A model generated the notes under the pieces. It was not told where the DNA came from and searched no databases. It saw nothing but the letters and a program-made list of their open reading frames with translations. The translations under genes were made by a program, and so were the position numbers. From Aeromicrobium sp. CnD17-E (GTDB taxonomy: Bacteria; Actinomycetota; Actinomycetes; Propionibacteriales; Nocardioidaceae): 64,000 bases of DNA. The stretch lies in the NCBI RefSeq assembly GCF_024124745.1, contig NZ_JAMXRU010000006.1, forward strand, positions 1-64,000, given 5' to 3'. Shown in pieces: positions 1-9,800 of this stretch. The stretch's first letter is position 1, and each line of letters opens with the position of its first letter.

Positions 1-1107
1 CGGGGCCCGGACACGATCGCGGTGCTGGCGGTGCGCAGCGGCCGCGACGCGCGGGCCACGAGCCACCTCGAGGTGACGTACCGGGCGTGCGCGGAGGCCC
101 TGGTCGCCATGGTCGCGCGTGGCGAGTTCCCGACACCGGGCAGCCGCTCCGACCTGGCCGACTCGCTGCGGGTCGGCGACGGGTTCATCCGGACGCGCGC
201 CGACGGCACGGTCGAGTACGCGAGCCCGAACGCCCTCTCGGCCTACCGTCGTCTGGGCCTGCACGGCGACCTGCAGGACGTCGACCTCGCCGAGGTGACG
301 GCCGCGTGCGTCGGCCGCACGCCGACCGACCTGAGCACGGCGGCGGCGTTGGGGGGCATGGCGCCGGCGGAGGCCGAGGTGGTCGGAGCGGAGGCGACGC
401 TGCTGCTGCGGGTGATCCCCGTGACCCGCGAGGGCGCGCGGGGTCGCGGCGAGCGTGACGGTGCCGTGGTGCTGCTGCGCGACGTGACCGACCTGCGGCT
501 GCGGGAGAAGCAGCTGCTGTCGAAGGAGGCGACGATCCGGGAGATCCACCACCGGGTCAAGAACAACCTGCAGACGGTGGCCGCGCTGCTGCGGCTGCAG
601 GCGCGGCGCATGGACGTGCCGGAGGCGCGGGCGGCGCTCGAGGAGGCCGTGCGGCGCGTCGGCTCGATCGCGCTGGTCCACGAGACGCTGAGCCAGGGGT
701 TCGACGAGAGCGTCGCGTTCGACGACATCGCCGACCGGCTCCTGCGGTCGGTGCTCGACGTCGGGGGTCCTCAGGTGCGGGCGGAACGGATCGGGGCGTT
801 CGGCCTGCTGCCGGCGGAGGTGGCGACGCCGTTGGCGATGGTGCTGACGGAGCTCGTGCAGAACGCCGCCGAGCACGCGTTCCCCGACGGCGCCGGTCGG
901 GTGACGGTGGCGGTGAACCGCATCCGCGACCGGCTGCGCATGCGGGTGAGCGACGACGGGGTGGGGCTGCCGGCCGACTTCGACCCGACGCGCAGCCTGG
1001 GCCTCTCGATCGTCTCCACGCTGGTCGAGAGCGAGCTGGGGGGCGAGCTCGGGTTCGAGTCGCGCCCCGGGCGCGGCGCGACGGTCGCCATCACGCTGAC
1101 GCTCTGA
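1..1107 (+). CDS. pdtaS: PdtaS-like sensor histidine kinase (5' end outside window)
   Basis: Cytoplasmic two-component sensor kinase of the HisKA_2/HWE-like class; the actinobacterial homologue PdtaS phosphorylates an ANTAR regulator. The frame is open to base 1, so the N-terminus, including most of the expected GAF domain, is missing. The visible part holds a PAS-like segment, then the H-box EIHHRVKNNLQ (histidines at nt 547-552), then a HATPase domain with the N-box ELVQNAAEHAF, the G1 box DDGVGLP and a C-terminal GRGATV motif. No membrane segment is visible. It converges on whiB1, the same neighbour pair known as Rv3220c/Rv3219 in Mycobacterium tuberculosis, which supports the assignment. 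No ANTAR response regulator is adjacent. Confidence 0.88.
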   Translation, partial: RGPDTIAVLAVRSGRDARATSHLEVTYRACAEALVAMVARGEFPTPGSRSDLADSLRVGDGFIRTRADGTVEYASPNALSAYRRLGLHGDLQDVDLAEVTAACVGRTPTDLSTAAALGGMAPAEAEVVGAEATLLLRVIPVTREGARGRGERDGAVVLLRDVTDLRLREKQLLSKEATIREIHHRVKNNLQTVAALLRLQARRMDVPEARAALEEAVRRVGSIALVHETLSQGFDESVAFDDIADRLLRSVLDVGGPQVRAERIGAFGLLPAEVATPLAMVLTELVQNAAEHAFPDGAGRVTVAVNRIRDRLRMRVSDDGVGLPADFDPTRSLGLSIVSTLVESELGGELGFESRPGRGATVAITLTL

Positions 1108-1166
1108 GACCTCGACGTCGACCTCGTCCTCGACAGAGTCGGGTGGCACAGGGCCCCGGACGTCGA

Positions 1167-1198
1167 GAACCCCGTACCCGGGCTCGGGTACGGGGTTC
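1167..1198. terminator. Bidirectional hairpin terminator
   Basis: Perfect 14-bp stem (1167-1180 with 1185-1198) and a GGCT loop in the gap between the two convergent genes. There is no U-tract, as is usual in high-GC actinobacteria. It probably serves both the kinase gene and whiB1. Confidence 0.75.
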
Positions 1199-1221
1199 GG
1201 ACGCGTGCGGCGTGGAACGTC

Positions 1222-1473
1222 TCAGGCGGTGCGAATACGCGCCCGGGCGTTGCGACGCTTGAGGGCACGACGCTCGTCCTCGCTCATGCCTCCCCAGACG
1301 CCATGGTCCTGACCGGACTCGAGTGCCCACTGCAGGCACTGCTCACGGACGTCGCAGCGGCGACACACGACCTTCGCCTCCTCGATCTGCATGATCGCGG
1401 GGCCGGTGTTGCCGATGGGGAAGAAGAGCTCGGGGTCCTCATCGAGACATGCGCTGTGGTGGCGCCAGTCCAT
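1222..1473 (-). CDS. whiB1: WhiB1 iron-sulfur transcriptional regulator
   Basis: Small Wbl-family [4Fe-4S] protein (83 aa) that binds the primary sigma factor and responds to nitric oxide; it is essential in mycobacteria. The four cluster cysteines are C9, C37, C40 and C46 (C-x2-C-x5-C for the last three), followed by the GVWGG turn at 58-62 and a basic tail (RRALKRRNARARIR) for DNA contact. Length and cysteine positions match WhiB1 rather than longer Wbl paralogues, and the neighbouring PdtaS-like kinase agrees with this. The upstream gap to 1682 (about 210 bp) is AT-richer than its surroundings and probably carries its promoter, but I could not assign exact elements. Confidence 0.93.
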   Translation of the reverse strand: MDWRHHSACLDEDPELFFPIGNTGPAIMQIEEAKVVCRRCDVREQCLQWALESGQDHGVWGGMSEDERRALKRRNARARIRTA

Positions 1474-1682
1474 GACGACAGCTCCTTCCCTTGTGTGTGC
1501 AGGCGCGCAGGGATGTCCGCCCAGGGGAAGACCAACGCGCCGCGTTCATCGTTTCAACAAAAGGCGCGTCGCACAAGGGATAGCACGGTGGGTCGATGTC
1601 TGTTGAGTCACACAGGTCATACCAAAGGGGAGATCGCGGTCCTGGGCCGGGTGGCATCGGGGCGTGGTCCTAGGCTGGCGGG

Positions 1683-2117
1683 GTGAGCGAGACCAGCGAC
1701 CCGACCCCCTCCGACCAGGGCGGCGACGACCCTGTCGCGCCCCGGGGGCGCGCCCGGACGCTGCTGCTCGTGGCCGGCGTCGTCGTGGCGCTGCAGGCGG
1801 CTGGTCTGCTGGCGATCACGGTGCTCGAGCTGGCGTCGGTGGAGGCCGACCGAGTGGGTCTGGGCGTCAGCACCGCAGTCTTCCTCGGAGCGCTCGGCGT
1901 GCTGCTGCTGGTGGCCGTCGTCCAGGTGCTGCGGGGTCGAGCCTGGCCGCGCGGCTTCCTCGTCTTCTCCCAGCTCCTGTGCCTGGCGCTGTCGTTCAAC
2001 TTCCGCGGCGACGCCTCGTGGATCACCCCGACCCTGGCGGGCGGCGCGGCCGTCGCGCTGGTGTGCCTCCTGTCACCTCCGGTCACCCAGGCGCTCGGAC
2101 GCCACGATCCCGTGTGA
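1683..2117 (+). CDS. Small integral membrane protein, function unknown
   Basis: A 144-residue protein with a polar, acidic N-terminus (about 25 residues) followed by four predicted hydrophobic helices (roughly residues 26-48, 58-80, 85-105 and 110-130). The arrangement resembles small four-helix actinobacterial membrane proteins without an assigned role. The GTG start at 1683 gives a complete first helix; no strong ribosome-binding site precedes it. It lies between divergent whiB1 and malic enzyme and belongs to no obvious operon. No catalytic motif is visible. Confidence 0.7.
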   Translation: MSETSDPTPSDQGGDDPVAPRGRARTLLLVAGVVVALQAAGLLAITVLELASVEADRVGLGVSTAVFLGALGVLLLVAVVQVLRGRAWPRGFLVFSQLLCLALSFNFRGDASWITPTLAGGAAVALVCLLSPPVTQALGRHDPV

Positions 2118-2259
2118 GAATGGGCGACGGCATCACCTGCCGCGCTCCCGTGTCCGCGGGCCCGCCGTGCACCTACCGGTCGCGGGCCGCGTCGACGCCG
2201 TCCTGCTCCGGGTCCGCCCCGTGAGCCCCCGCCCTCAGCGAGAGAGAAGCTGCCGCCCC

Positions 2260-3462
2260 ATGGTCGCCACCGACTCCACCACCTCGACGTTCGACGCGTT
2301 CGACCCCACCGACCCCGTGTTCGCGCTGCACCGCGGCGGGAAGATGCAGGTCGCCGCGACGGTACCGCTGCGTGACGCCGACGACCTGTCGATGTCGTAC
2401 ACGCCGGGCGTCGCGCGGGTGTGCGAGGCGATCGCCGCCGACCCGGACCTGTCGCACGACTACACCTGGGTGTCCAACACGGTGGCGGTCATCACCGACG
2501 GCACCGCGGTGCTCGGTCTCGGCGACATCGGCCCGGCCGCCTCGATGCCGGTGATGGAGGGCAAGGCCGTCCTGTTCAAGCAGTTCGGCGGCGTCGACGC
2601 CATCCCGGTCGCGCTGGCGACGACCGACGTCGACGAGATCGTCGAGACGATCGTGCGCATGGCGCCGACGTTCGGCGGCGTGAACCTCGAGGACATCTCG
2701 AGCCCGCGGTGCTTCGAGATCGAGCAGCGGCTCATCGAGCGGCTCGACATCCCGGTCTTCCACGACGACCAGCACGGCACGGCCGTCGTCACGCTGGCCG
2801 CGCTCATCAACGCCGTCCGCCTGACCGACCGCGACATGCAGGACCTCAAGGTCGTCATCTCCGGTGCCGGTGCGGCCGGTGTGGCCATCGCGAAGATCCT
2901 GCAGTCGGCCGGCGTGCACCGCATCAGCGTCGTCGACCGCCAGGGCGTCATCCACCCCGGGCGCGACGACCTCAACAGCGTCAAGCAGTGGCTCGCCGAC
3001 CAGACCGCCGACTGGGCGCGTCCCGGCACCGTGGGCGACGCGCTGGAGAAGGCCGACGTGTTCATCGGCGTCTCCGGCGGCACCATCCCCGAGGAGGACG
3101 TCGCGCGCATGGCGCCCGACGCCATCATCTTCGCGATGGCGAACCCCCACCCCGAGGTGCACCCCGACGTCGCGCACCGCTACGCGCGGGTCGTGGCCAC
3201 GGGCCGCTCGGACTTCCCGAACCAGATCAACAACGTCCTGGTGTTCCCGGGCATCTTCCGCGGCGCTCTCGCGGTGCGTGCCACGGCGATCTCCGAGGGC
3301 ATGAAGCTGGCGGCCGCGCACGCGATCGCCGAGCTCGTCGGCGACGACCTGAGCGAGTCCTACGTCATCCCGTCGCCCTTCGACCCGCGGGTGGCCGACG
3401 TCGTCAGCCGGGCCGTCACGGAGACCGCCCGCCGCGAGGGCCTCGCGCGCCGTCCGTACTGA
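2260..3462 (+). CDS. NAD(P)-dependent malic enzyme (malate dehydrogenase, decarboxylating)
   Basis: Catalyses oxidative decarboxylation of malate to pyruvate and CO2, linking the TCA cycle to pyruvate and reducing power. The 400-residue length fits the short bacterial malic enzymes without a phosphotransacetylase tail. Motifs seen are YTPGVARVCEAIA, GDIGP, EGKAVLFKQFGGVDAIP, the metal site FHDDQHGTA, a Rossmann segment with VVISGAGAAGVAIAKIL, and FAMANPHPE near the substrate site. ATG 2260 is preferred because AGAGAGAAG lies just upstream and homologues start close to here; the frame stays open up to a GTG at 2167, but that extension is not malic-enzyme-like. In an organism with an ethylmalonyl-CoA pathway this enzyme could drain C4 acids to pyruvate (inference). 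Confidence 0.94.
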   Translation: MVATDSTTSTFDAFDPTDPVFALHRGGKMQVAATVPLRDADDLSMSYTPGVARVCEAIAADPDLSHDYTWVSNTVAVITDGTAVLGLGDIGPAASMPVMEGKAVLFKQFGGVDAIPVALATTDVDEIVETIVRMAPTFGGVNLEDISSPRCFEIEQRLIERLDIPVFHDDQHGTAVVTLAALINAVRLTDRDMQDLKVVISGAGAAGVAIAKILQSAGVHRISVVDRQGVIHPGRDDLNSVKQWLADQTADWARPGTVGDALEKADVFIGVSGGTIPEEDVARMAPDAIIFAMANPHPEVHPDVAHRYARVVATGRSDFPNQINNVLVFPGIFRGALAVRATAISEGMKLAAAHAIAELVGDDLSESYVIPSPFDPRVADVVSRAVTETARREGLARRPY

Positions 3463-3537
3463 TCCGCTCGATACTGGACGCGGTACCTCATCCGGGGCCG
3501 GGCTCCGCCTGGCCGTCGCCCTGCTCGAAGGAGTCGC

Positions 3538-4506
3538 ATGTTCGCCGTCTACGCCGGTCAGATCAACCCCGAGAACCCGCTCGAGGGGCTGGTGGTCGGG
3601 GACCGTCCCGACCCCGAGGTGCCGGACGGCTGGACCACGGTGACCGTCAAGGCGGCGTCGATCAACCACCACGACGTGTGGAGCCTGCGCGGCGTGGGGC
3701 TGCGCGAGGAGTCGTTGCCGATGATCCTCGGCTGCGACGCGGCGGGCTACGACGAGGACGGCAACGAGGTGCTCGTGCACGCCGTCGTCAGCGACCCGTC
3801 GTGGCGCGGTGACGAGACGCTCGACCCCAGGCGCTCGCTGCTGTCGGAGCGCCACCAGGGCACGTTCGCCGAGAAGGTCGCGGTGCCCACGCGCAACGTC
3901 GTGCCGAAGCCGGCAGGTCTGTCGTTCAGCGAGGCGGCGTGCCTTCCCACGGCCTGGCTGACCGCCTACCGGATGCTGTTCACGCAGTCGGGGCTCAAGC
4001 AGGGCGACACCGTCCTCGTGCAGGGCGCCGGCGGCGGTGTCGCCACCGCCGTCATCACGTTGGCCCGCGCGGCCGGCTTCCGGGTGCTGGCCACGAGCCG
4101 CGACGAGGACAAGCGCGCCAAGGCCCTCGAGATCGGTGCGCACGAGGTCTTCGAGTCCGGGGCGCGCCTGCCGGTGAAGGTCGACGCCGTCATGGAGACG
4201 GTCGGCGCCGCCACCTGGTCGCACTCGGTCAAGTCGATGCGTCCGGGCGGCACGATCGTCATCTCCGGCGCGACGTCGGGCGACGCGCCGAAGGCGGCCG
4301 AGCTGACCCGCATCTTCTTCCAGCAGATGCGCGTGCACGGCTCCACCATGGGCACGCGCGACGAGCTCCACGCGCTCGCGCAGTTCATGGACGTCACCGG
4401 GACGCGCCCGCTCATCGACAGCGAGATCCCCATGGCCGACGCCGCCCAGGGCCTGCAGCGCGTCGTCGACGGCGACGTCTTCGGCAAGATCGTCCTCACC
4501 CTCTGA
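3538..4506 (+). CDS. Zinc-independent quinone oxidoreductase-like MDR protein
   Basis: Medium-chain dehydrogenase/reductase of 322 residues. It has an N-terminal GroES-like fold with ASINHHDVWSLRG, then a nucleotide-binding domain with GAGGGVATAVITLARAAG (around residues 163-180). The catalytic zinc cysteine/histidine set of alcohol dehydrogenases is absent, pointing to an NADPH:quinone or enone reductase type. The start is set by ATG 3538, about 75 bp after the malic enzyme stop; GAAGGAG ends a few bases before it. The substrate cannot be told from sequence. It may be co-transcribed with malic enzyme. Confidence 0.85.
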   Translation: MFAVYAGQINPENPLEGLVVGDRPDPEVPDGWTTVTVKAASINHHDVWSLRGVGLREESLPMILGCDAAGYDEDGNEVLVHAVVSDPSWRGDETLDPRRSLLSERHQGTFAEKVAVPTRNVVPKPAGLSFSEAACLPTAWLTAYRMLFTQSGLKQGDTVLVQGAGGGVATAVITLARAAGFRVLATSRDEDKRAKALEIGAHEVFESGARLPVKVDAVMETVGAATWSHSVKSMRPGGTIVISGATSGDAPKAAELTRIFFQQMRVHGSTMGTRDELHALAQFMDVTGTRPLIDSEIPMADAAQGLQRVVDGDVFGKIVLTL

Positions 4507-4527
4507 CCCGGCGCCCGGCCGCCGACG

Positions 4528-5661
4528 TCAGAGGACGCCGGCGGCCAGCAGGGCGCTCGTGGCGCCCAGCAGCACCACCAGGAACAGCACGTTCACCACG
4601 GTGAACAGGCCGAGGAACGCGCGGGTGCCGCCGGGTCGCAGCAGCTGGTAGCGGCGCAGGGTGATCAGGCTCGCGAGCGACGCCACCACCGTGCCGACCC
4701 CGCCGACGTTGACGCCCAGCAGGAGCGCACGCCAGTCGTCGGTGAAGGGCGCGTAGATCAGCGCGGTCGGCACGTTCGAGATCAGCTGGCTCCCGGCCAC
4801 GCTCCACAGCAGGACGTGCTCCTGCAGCAGGTCCTGCAAGACGCCGCTGGCCTGCGGCACGCGCTCGAGGTTGCCGGCGAAGACGAAGAACAGCACGAAC
4901 GTCGCGAGCAACCCGTAGTCGACCGACCGCAGCGCCTGCAGGTCGACGACGGCCACCACCGCGACGACCACCAGGCCCGCCCAGACCGGCAGCGCGCGCA
5001 CGACGAGCGCGACGGCCACGGCGAACAGGACCAGGTGGACGGCCGCCGGTCGCCAGCGCACGGGCGTGCGGGAGGTCACCGGTCGGATGGCGCCGCCCGG
5101 GACGCGCAGGCACGCGAGCACGAGCAGCGCGATCGACAGCGCGAACGGGATCGCCATGACGGCGACGAGCTGACCCACGGACAGGTGGAAGTACTGGTAG
5201 AGGAACAGGTTCTGCGGGCTGCCGAACGGCGTGATCATGCCGCCGAGGTTCGCCGCGACGGTCTGCAGCACGAAGACGTACGCGAGGTGCTGCTCGTCGC
5301 CCGTCGCGCGCAGGGCCAGCGCGGACAGTGGGAGGAAGGTCAGCAGCGCCATGTCGTTGGTGATGAGCATCGACCCGAGCGCGGTCAGCAGGACGAGCCC
5401 GACGACGAGCGTCCGTCGACCACGCAGCACCCCCACGACACCCTCCGCCGCGGCGGTGACGAGGTGCGTCCGGTCCAGCGCGCTGATCACCGTCAGGAAG
5501 CACCACAGCCCCACGAGCGTGCGGTACTCGGGATAGTGCAGGTACTCCGCACTGGGCGGCACGAGCAGGCAGGTCAAGGCGGCCGCGACGGCCGTCGCGG
5601 TGAGGAAGGGATTGACGGTCAGCAGGTGCCGGACCCGAGCCGCGACGCCGCGCTCAGCCAT
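4528..5661 (-). CDS. SLC13/ArsB-NhaD superfamily permease
   Basis: Integral membrane transporter, 377 residues, about 10-11 hydrophobic helices. ITNDMALLTFLPLSALAL and TPFGSPQNLFLYQY are helix-hairpin signatures of the ion-transporter superfamily (ArsB, NhaD, CitMHS, SLC13). It probably moves an anion or dicarboxylate, but the substrate is not determinable. ATG 5661 is chosen over an upstream in-frame start because it begins with a short basic leader before the first helix and overlaps the stop of the upstream ATPase gene by 8 bp, indicating translational coupling on the minus strand. Confidence 0.8.
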   Translation of the reverse strand: MAERGVAARVRHLLTVNPFLTATAVAAALTCLLVPPSAEYLHYPEYRTLVGLWCFLTVISALDRTHLVTAAAEGVVGVLRGRRTLVVGLVLLTALGSMLITNDMALLTFLPLSALALRATGDEQHLAYVFVLQTVAANLGGMITPFGSPQNLFLYQYFHLSVGQLVAVMAIPFALSIALLVLACLRVPGGAIRPVTSRTPVRWRPAAVHLVLFAVAVALVVRALPVWAGLVVVAVVAVVDLQALRSVDYGLLATFVLFFVFAGNLERVPQASGVLQDLLQEHVLLWSVAGSQLISNVPTALIYAPFTDDWRALLLGVNVGGVGTVVASLASLITLRRYQLLRPGGTRAFLGLFTVVNVLFLVVLLGATSALLAAGVL

Positions 5662-6382
5662 CGTCGTCCCGGTCGTCGGCGAGCACGTGCCGCAGGTAGC
5701 GTCCCGGTGCCTCCAGGTACGCACGCCAGTGGGTGACGAGGTCGAGCGACTCCCAGCTCGTGTCCCGCAGCCCCCACGGACCGACCTCCAGGATCCGAGC
5801 CCCGGGCAACGACGCGACGACGGGGGAGTGGGTCGCGCACAGCACCTGACCTCCCGTGGCCGCGATGTCGTGAAGGGTGCGCAGCAGCGCCAGGCTGGAC
5901 GAGAACGACAGCGCCGCCTCCGGCTCGTCGAGGCAGTAGAAGCCGGGGGAGTCGAAGCGACGGCGCAGCACCTCCAGGAAGGACTCGCCGTGGCTCATCG
6001 CGTGCAGGTCGGGCCCGCCGACGCCCTCCTGGTACGTGTACCAGCCGTGCATCGTCTCGGCGCGCAGGAAGAAGCCCCACCGCCCGCTCCCGACGCCCCG
6101 CTGGAGGGTCAGCGCCGTGTGCAGGGCGGACTCGCTCGGGCGCGAGCTGTGCTGCCCGTGCGGGCTGCCTCCTTCCGGCGACAACCCGTAGGCGATCGCC
6201 ACCGCCTCGACGATCGTCGACTTCCCGGCCCCGTTCCCACCGACGAGGAACGTGACCCCGGGCGCAAGGTCGAGGCCGTCGCGCAGCACCTGCTGGACGG
6301 CGGGGACGTCGGCGAGCCAGGGGTCGAGACCGTCCGCACGCTCCGGGATCACCCGGACGACGGGCGGCTGGTCGAACCTCAC
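5654..6382 (-). CDS. AAA family ATPase (RecF/SMC-like, short)
   Basis: Stand-alone ABC/SMC-type ATPase, 242 residues. Walker A GGNGAGKST lies at about residues 47-55 and Walker B FYCLDEPEAALS near 150-165, with a downstream switch histidine (CATHSPVVASL). This matches the predicted ATP-binding proteins of the AAA_21/AAA_23 type. No membrane component of an ABC importer is present, so it is unlikely to be a transport ATPase. Its stop overlaps the start of the SLC13-type permease by 8 bp, so the two are probably one transcription unit. The role is unknown. Confidence 0.85.
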   Translation of the reverse strand: MRFDQPPVVRVIPERADGLDPWLADVPAVQQVLRDGLDLAPGVTFLVGGNGAGKSTIVEAVAIAYGLSPEGGSPHGQHSSRPSESALHTALTLQRGVGSGRWGFFLRAETMHGWYTYQEGVGGPDLHAMSHGESFLEVLRRRFDSPGFYCLDEPEAALSFSSSLALLRTLHDIAATGGQVLCATHSPVVASLPGARILEVGPWGLRDTSWESLDLVTHWRAYLEAPGRYLRHVLADDRDDDG

Positions 6383-6436
6383 CGGGACAGTGTGGCAGTG
6401 GGGGAGGACAGGAGCAGCGGCACGCCTGCCGCCTCC

Positions 6437-6528
6437 GGTGGTCGAGTAGCTCCGGCGGCGAGCGCCAGCGAGCTCGCCGGGGCTGTGGAGCCGTCGCAGC
6501 AGCGGCGTAGCCGCGATGGAGCGAGACC
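6437..6528. repeat. Degenerate intergenic repeat element, copy 1
   Basis: A 92-bp segment with the ends GGTGGTCGAGTAGC and GCGAGACC, rich in short internal inverted repeats such as GGCGAGC...GAGCTCGCC. These ends resemble an intergenic repeat family I recall from Nocardioidaceae genomes (GGTGGTCGAGTA...ATCGAGACC); the family assignment is from memory. No reading frame is supported here. Confidence 0.5.
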
Positions 6529-6585
6529 ATTCGGCAGCGGCTCAGCGGTTCCTACCCACGCGTGATGGGGTCTGGACGCCCACCA

Positions 6586-6628
6586 GGTCTCGATACAGAC
6601 CGACGCCTTCGGCGTGCACGACTCGACC
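6586..6628. repeat. Degenerate intergenic repeat element, copy 2 (inverted)
   Basis: A 43-bp segment that starts GGTCTCGATAC and ends GACTCGACC, the opposite orientation to the copy at 6437-6528, with a small internal hairpin (ACGCC TTC GGCGT). It lies just downstream of the small gene ending at 6658. Sequence between the two copies (6529-6585) holds nothing recognisable. Confidence 0.5.
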
Positions 6629-6657
6629 TGCCGATCTCGTTCGCTCGCAAAGCTCGC

Positions 6658-6837
6658 TCAGAGATCGTCATCGTCGTCGAGGCGGGCGAGCCAGGTGGCC
6701 AGCCGTTCGACCGACACCTCGAAGTCGGGGTGCAGGTCGACGAACTCGACGAGCCGGTCGGCCAGCCACGCGAAGGAGATCTCCTCCTCGCCGCGGCGGG
6801 CCGCCAGCTCCTCGATGCCTCGGTCGGTGAAGTACAC
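6658..6837 (-). CDS. DUF6104-like small protein coupled to kgd
   Basis: A 59-residue acidic protein beginning VYFTDRGIEELAARRGEEE and ending in an Asp-rich tail (LDDDDDL). It is similar to the small actinobacterial proteins annotated as DUF6104, usually found beside the 2-oxoglutarate dehydrogenase gene. Its GTG start lies only 3 bases after the kgd stop, so it should be translated by coupling and made with Kgd. It has no membrane segment and no cysteines. The biochemical role is unknown; a structural or regulatory partner of Kgd is a reasonable inference from position only. Confidence 0.82.
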   Translation of the reverse strand: MYFTDRGIEELAARRGEEEISFAWLADRLVEFVDLHPDFEVSVERLATWLARLDDDDDL

Positions 6838-6840
6838 GGC

Positions 6841-9800
6841 TCAGGCGAACGCCGCGTCCATCAGCTCGCGCTGCTCGGCGTCGTGCCGCGACTTCGAGCC
6901 CACCGCCGTCGTCGACGACGCCGGGCGCGACACGAGCGTCAGCGCACCGGACGCCACGGCGTCGGGGTAGTGCAGCGCGGCGTCGGGCCACGGACCCTGG
7001 TTCGCGGGCTCGTCCTGCACCCAGCGGACGTTCTTCACGCCGCTGAAGCGGGCGAGCTCGGTCTTGATCTGCTCGACCGGGCGCGGGTACAGCTGCTCGA
7101 GGCGGACGATCGCCGTCGTCGGGTCGTCGCCCTCACGCTTCGCGCGCTCGTCGAACAGGTCGTGCGCGATCCGGCCCGAGCACAGCAGCACCGTGTCGAC
7201 CTTCTCGGCGTCGACGGAGTCGTCGCCGATCACCGGACGCCACTGGCCCGACGTGAACTCGTCCGGCTGCGACGCCGCGCTCTTGCGACGCAGCAGCTGC
7301 TTGGGCGTGAACACGATGAGCGGACGGTGCTGGCCCTCCAGCGTGTGCCGACGCAGCAGGTGGAAGTACGACGCCGACGTCGATGGCTGGGCGATCGTCA
7401 TCTCGTCGTTCGCGGCGAGCTGCAGGAACCGCTCGATGCGCGCCGACGAGTGGTCCGGCCCCTGGCCCTCGTAGCCGTGGGGCAGGAGCAGCACGACGCC
7501 GGACTTCTGGCCCCACTTCGTCTCACCGGAGGAGATGTACTCGTCGATGACCGACTGGGCGCCGTTGACGAAGTCGCCGAACTGCGCCTCCCACAGGGTG
7601 AGCGCCTCGGGACGCGCCACCGAGTAGCCGTACTCGAAGCCGAGCGCGGCGTACTCGCTGAGCAGCGAGTCGTAGATGTAGAACGTCGCCTGCTCGTCGC
7701 CGACGTGCGACAGCGGGGTCCACTCGCTGCCGTTGTTGCGGTCGATGATCGTCGCGAAGCGCGAGGAGAACGTGCCACGCCGCGAGTCCTGGCCGGCGAG
7801 GCGCACGGGGCGACCCTCGAGCAGCAGCGATCCGAACGCGATGATCTCGCCCGTGCCCCAGTCGATCGGGCCCGTCTCGATGGACTGGGCGCGACGCTGC
7901 AGCTGGGGGAGCACCTTCGGGTGGACCGTGAAGCCGTCAGGCACGGAGGTGTAGGCCGACGACACGGCCTTCATGACCTCGGGGGACACGGCCGTCTCGA
8001 GCGCGCCCTCCTGCTCGGGCTTCTCGGGGTAGTCCGGGGTGCGCGTGTAGTCGGCGTCGGAGGAGGTGGCCTCCTTGACGTCGGCGAAGTTGCGCTCGAG
8101 CTGGGACTGGTAGTCCGCGAGGGCGGCCTCGGCCTCCTCGATCGTGATGTCGCCACGACCCACGAGGGCCTCGGTGTAGAGCTTGCGCACCGACTTCTTC
8201 GCGTTGATCGTGTCGTACATCAGCGGCTGCGTGAACGACGGGTCGTCGCCCTCGTTGTGGCCGCGGCGGCGGTAGCAGACCAGGTCGATCACGACGTCCT
8301 TGTTGAACGTCTTGCGGTACTCGTAGGCGAGGTCGGCGACGCGGATGCACGCCTCCGGGTCGTCACCGTTCACGTGCAGGATCGGCGCCTGGACCATGCG
8401 GGCGACGTCGGTGCAGTAGGTCGAGGAGCGCGACGACGACGGGCTCGTCGTGAAACCGACCTGGTTGTTGACGATCACGTGGATCGTGCCGCCCGTGCGG
8501 TAGCCGCGCAGCTGCGACAGGTTGAGCGTCTCCGCGACGACACCCTGGCCGGCGAAGGCGGCGTCGCCGTGCACGAGGACCGGCAGCACCGGGAACTCGG
8601 CGCCGCGGTTGAGACGGTCCTGCTTCGCGCGGGTGATGCCCTCCAGCACCGGGTCGACGACCTCGAGGTGCGACGGGTTGGCGGCCACCGACACCTTGAT
8701 CGTGTCGCCGTGCTCGGAGCGGAACTCGCCCTCGACGCCCAGGTGGTACTTGACGTCGCCGGAGCCCTGCACCGTGCGGGGGTCGATGTTGCCCTCGAAC
8801 TCGCGGAACACCGTGCCGGCGCTCTTGCCCGCGATGTTGACGAGGACGTTGAGGCGGCCGCGGTGGGCCATGCCGATGCAGACCTCCTCGAGGCCGTCGG
8901 CGGCTGCCTCCTCGCAGATCTCGTCGAGCAGCGGGATGGTCGTCTCGCCGCCCTCGAGGCTGAAGCGCTTCTGGCCGACGAACTTCGTCTGCAGGAAGGT
9001 CTCGAACGCCTCGGCCTGGTTCAGCTTGAGCAGGATGCGCAGCTGCTCCTCGCGCGGGGGCTTCGTGTGGCCCACCTCGATGCGGTCCTGCAGCCACTGA
9101 CGCTCGCCCGGGTCCTGGATGTGCATGTACTCCAGGCCGATGGAGCGGCAGTAGGAGTCGCGCAGGACGCCGAGGATCTCGCGCAGCTTCATGAAGCGCT
9201 TGCCCGTGCCGCTCGCGAACGAGCCGGTGGCGAACTCGCGGTCGAGGTCCCACAGGGTCAGGCCGTGCGACGCGGTGTCGAGGTCGGGGTGGCTGCGCTG
9301 GCGGTACTCGAGCGGGTTGGTGTCGGCCATGAGGTGGCCGCGCACGCGGAAGGCGTGGATCAGCTCGAGCACGCGCGCCTGGCGGTGCACCTCGTCGTCG
9401 TGGCTGACGGCGATGTCCTGGGCCCAGCGGATCGGCTCGTAGGGGATCCGCAGCGCCTGGAAGATCTCGTCGTAGAAGCCCTCCTCGCCGAGGAGCAGCT
9501 GGTGGATCCGACGCAGGAACTCGCCCGACTGCGCACCCTGGATGACGCGGTGGTCGTAGGTCGAGGTCAGCGTCATCATCTTGCTGACGGCGAGGTGGGC
9601 GATGGTGTGCTCGGACGCGCCCTGGAACTCCGGCGGGTACTCCATGGAGCCGACGCCGACGATGACGCCCTGGCCCTTCATGAGCCGCGGGACGGAGTGG
9701 TTGGTGCCGATGCCTCCGGGGTTGGTGAGGCTGGCGGTGGTGCCCTGGAAGTCGGAGACCTCGAGCTTGCCGTCGCGGGCCTTCTTGACCATCGCCTCGT

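Noticed and set aside
2173-4371. Long minus-strand open frame opposite malic enzyme and the oxidoreductase
   Set aside because: It spans two clear plus-strand genes, has a low-complexity Arg/Val/Asp composition, and lacks start signals.
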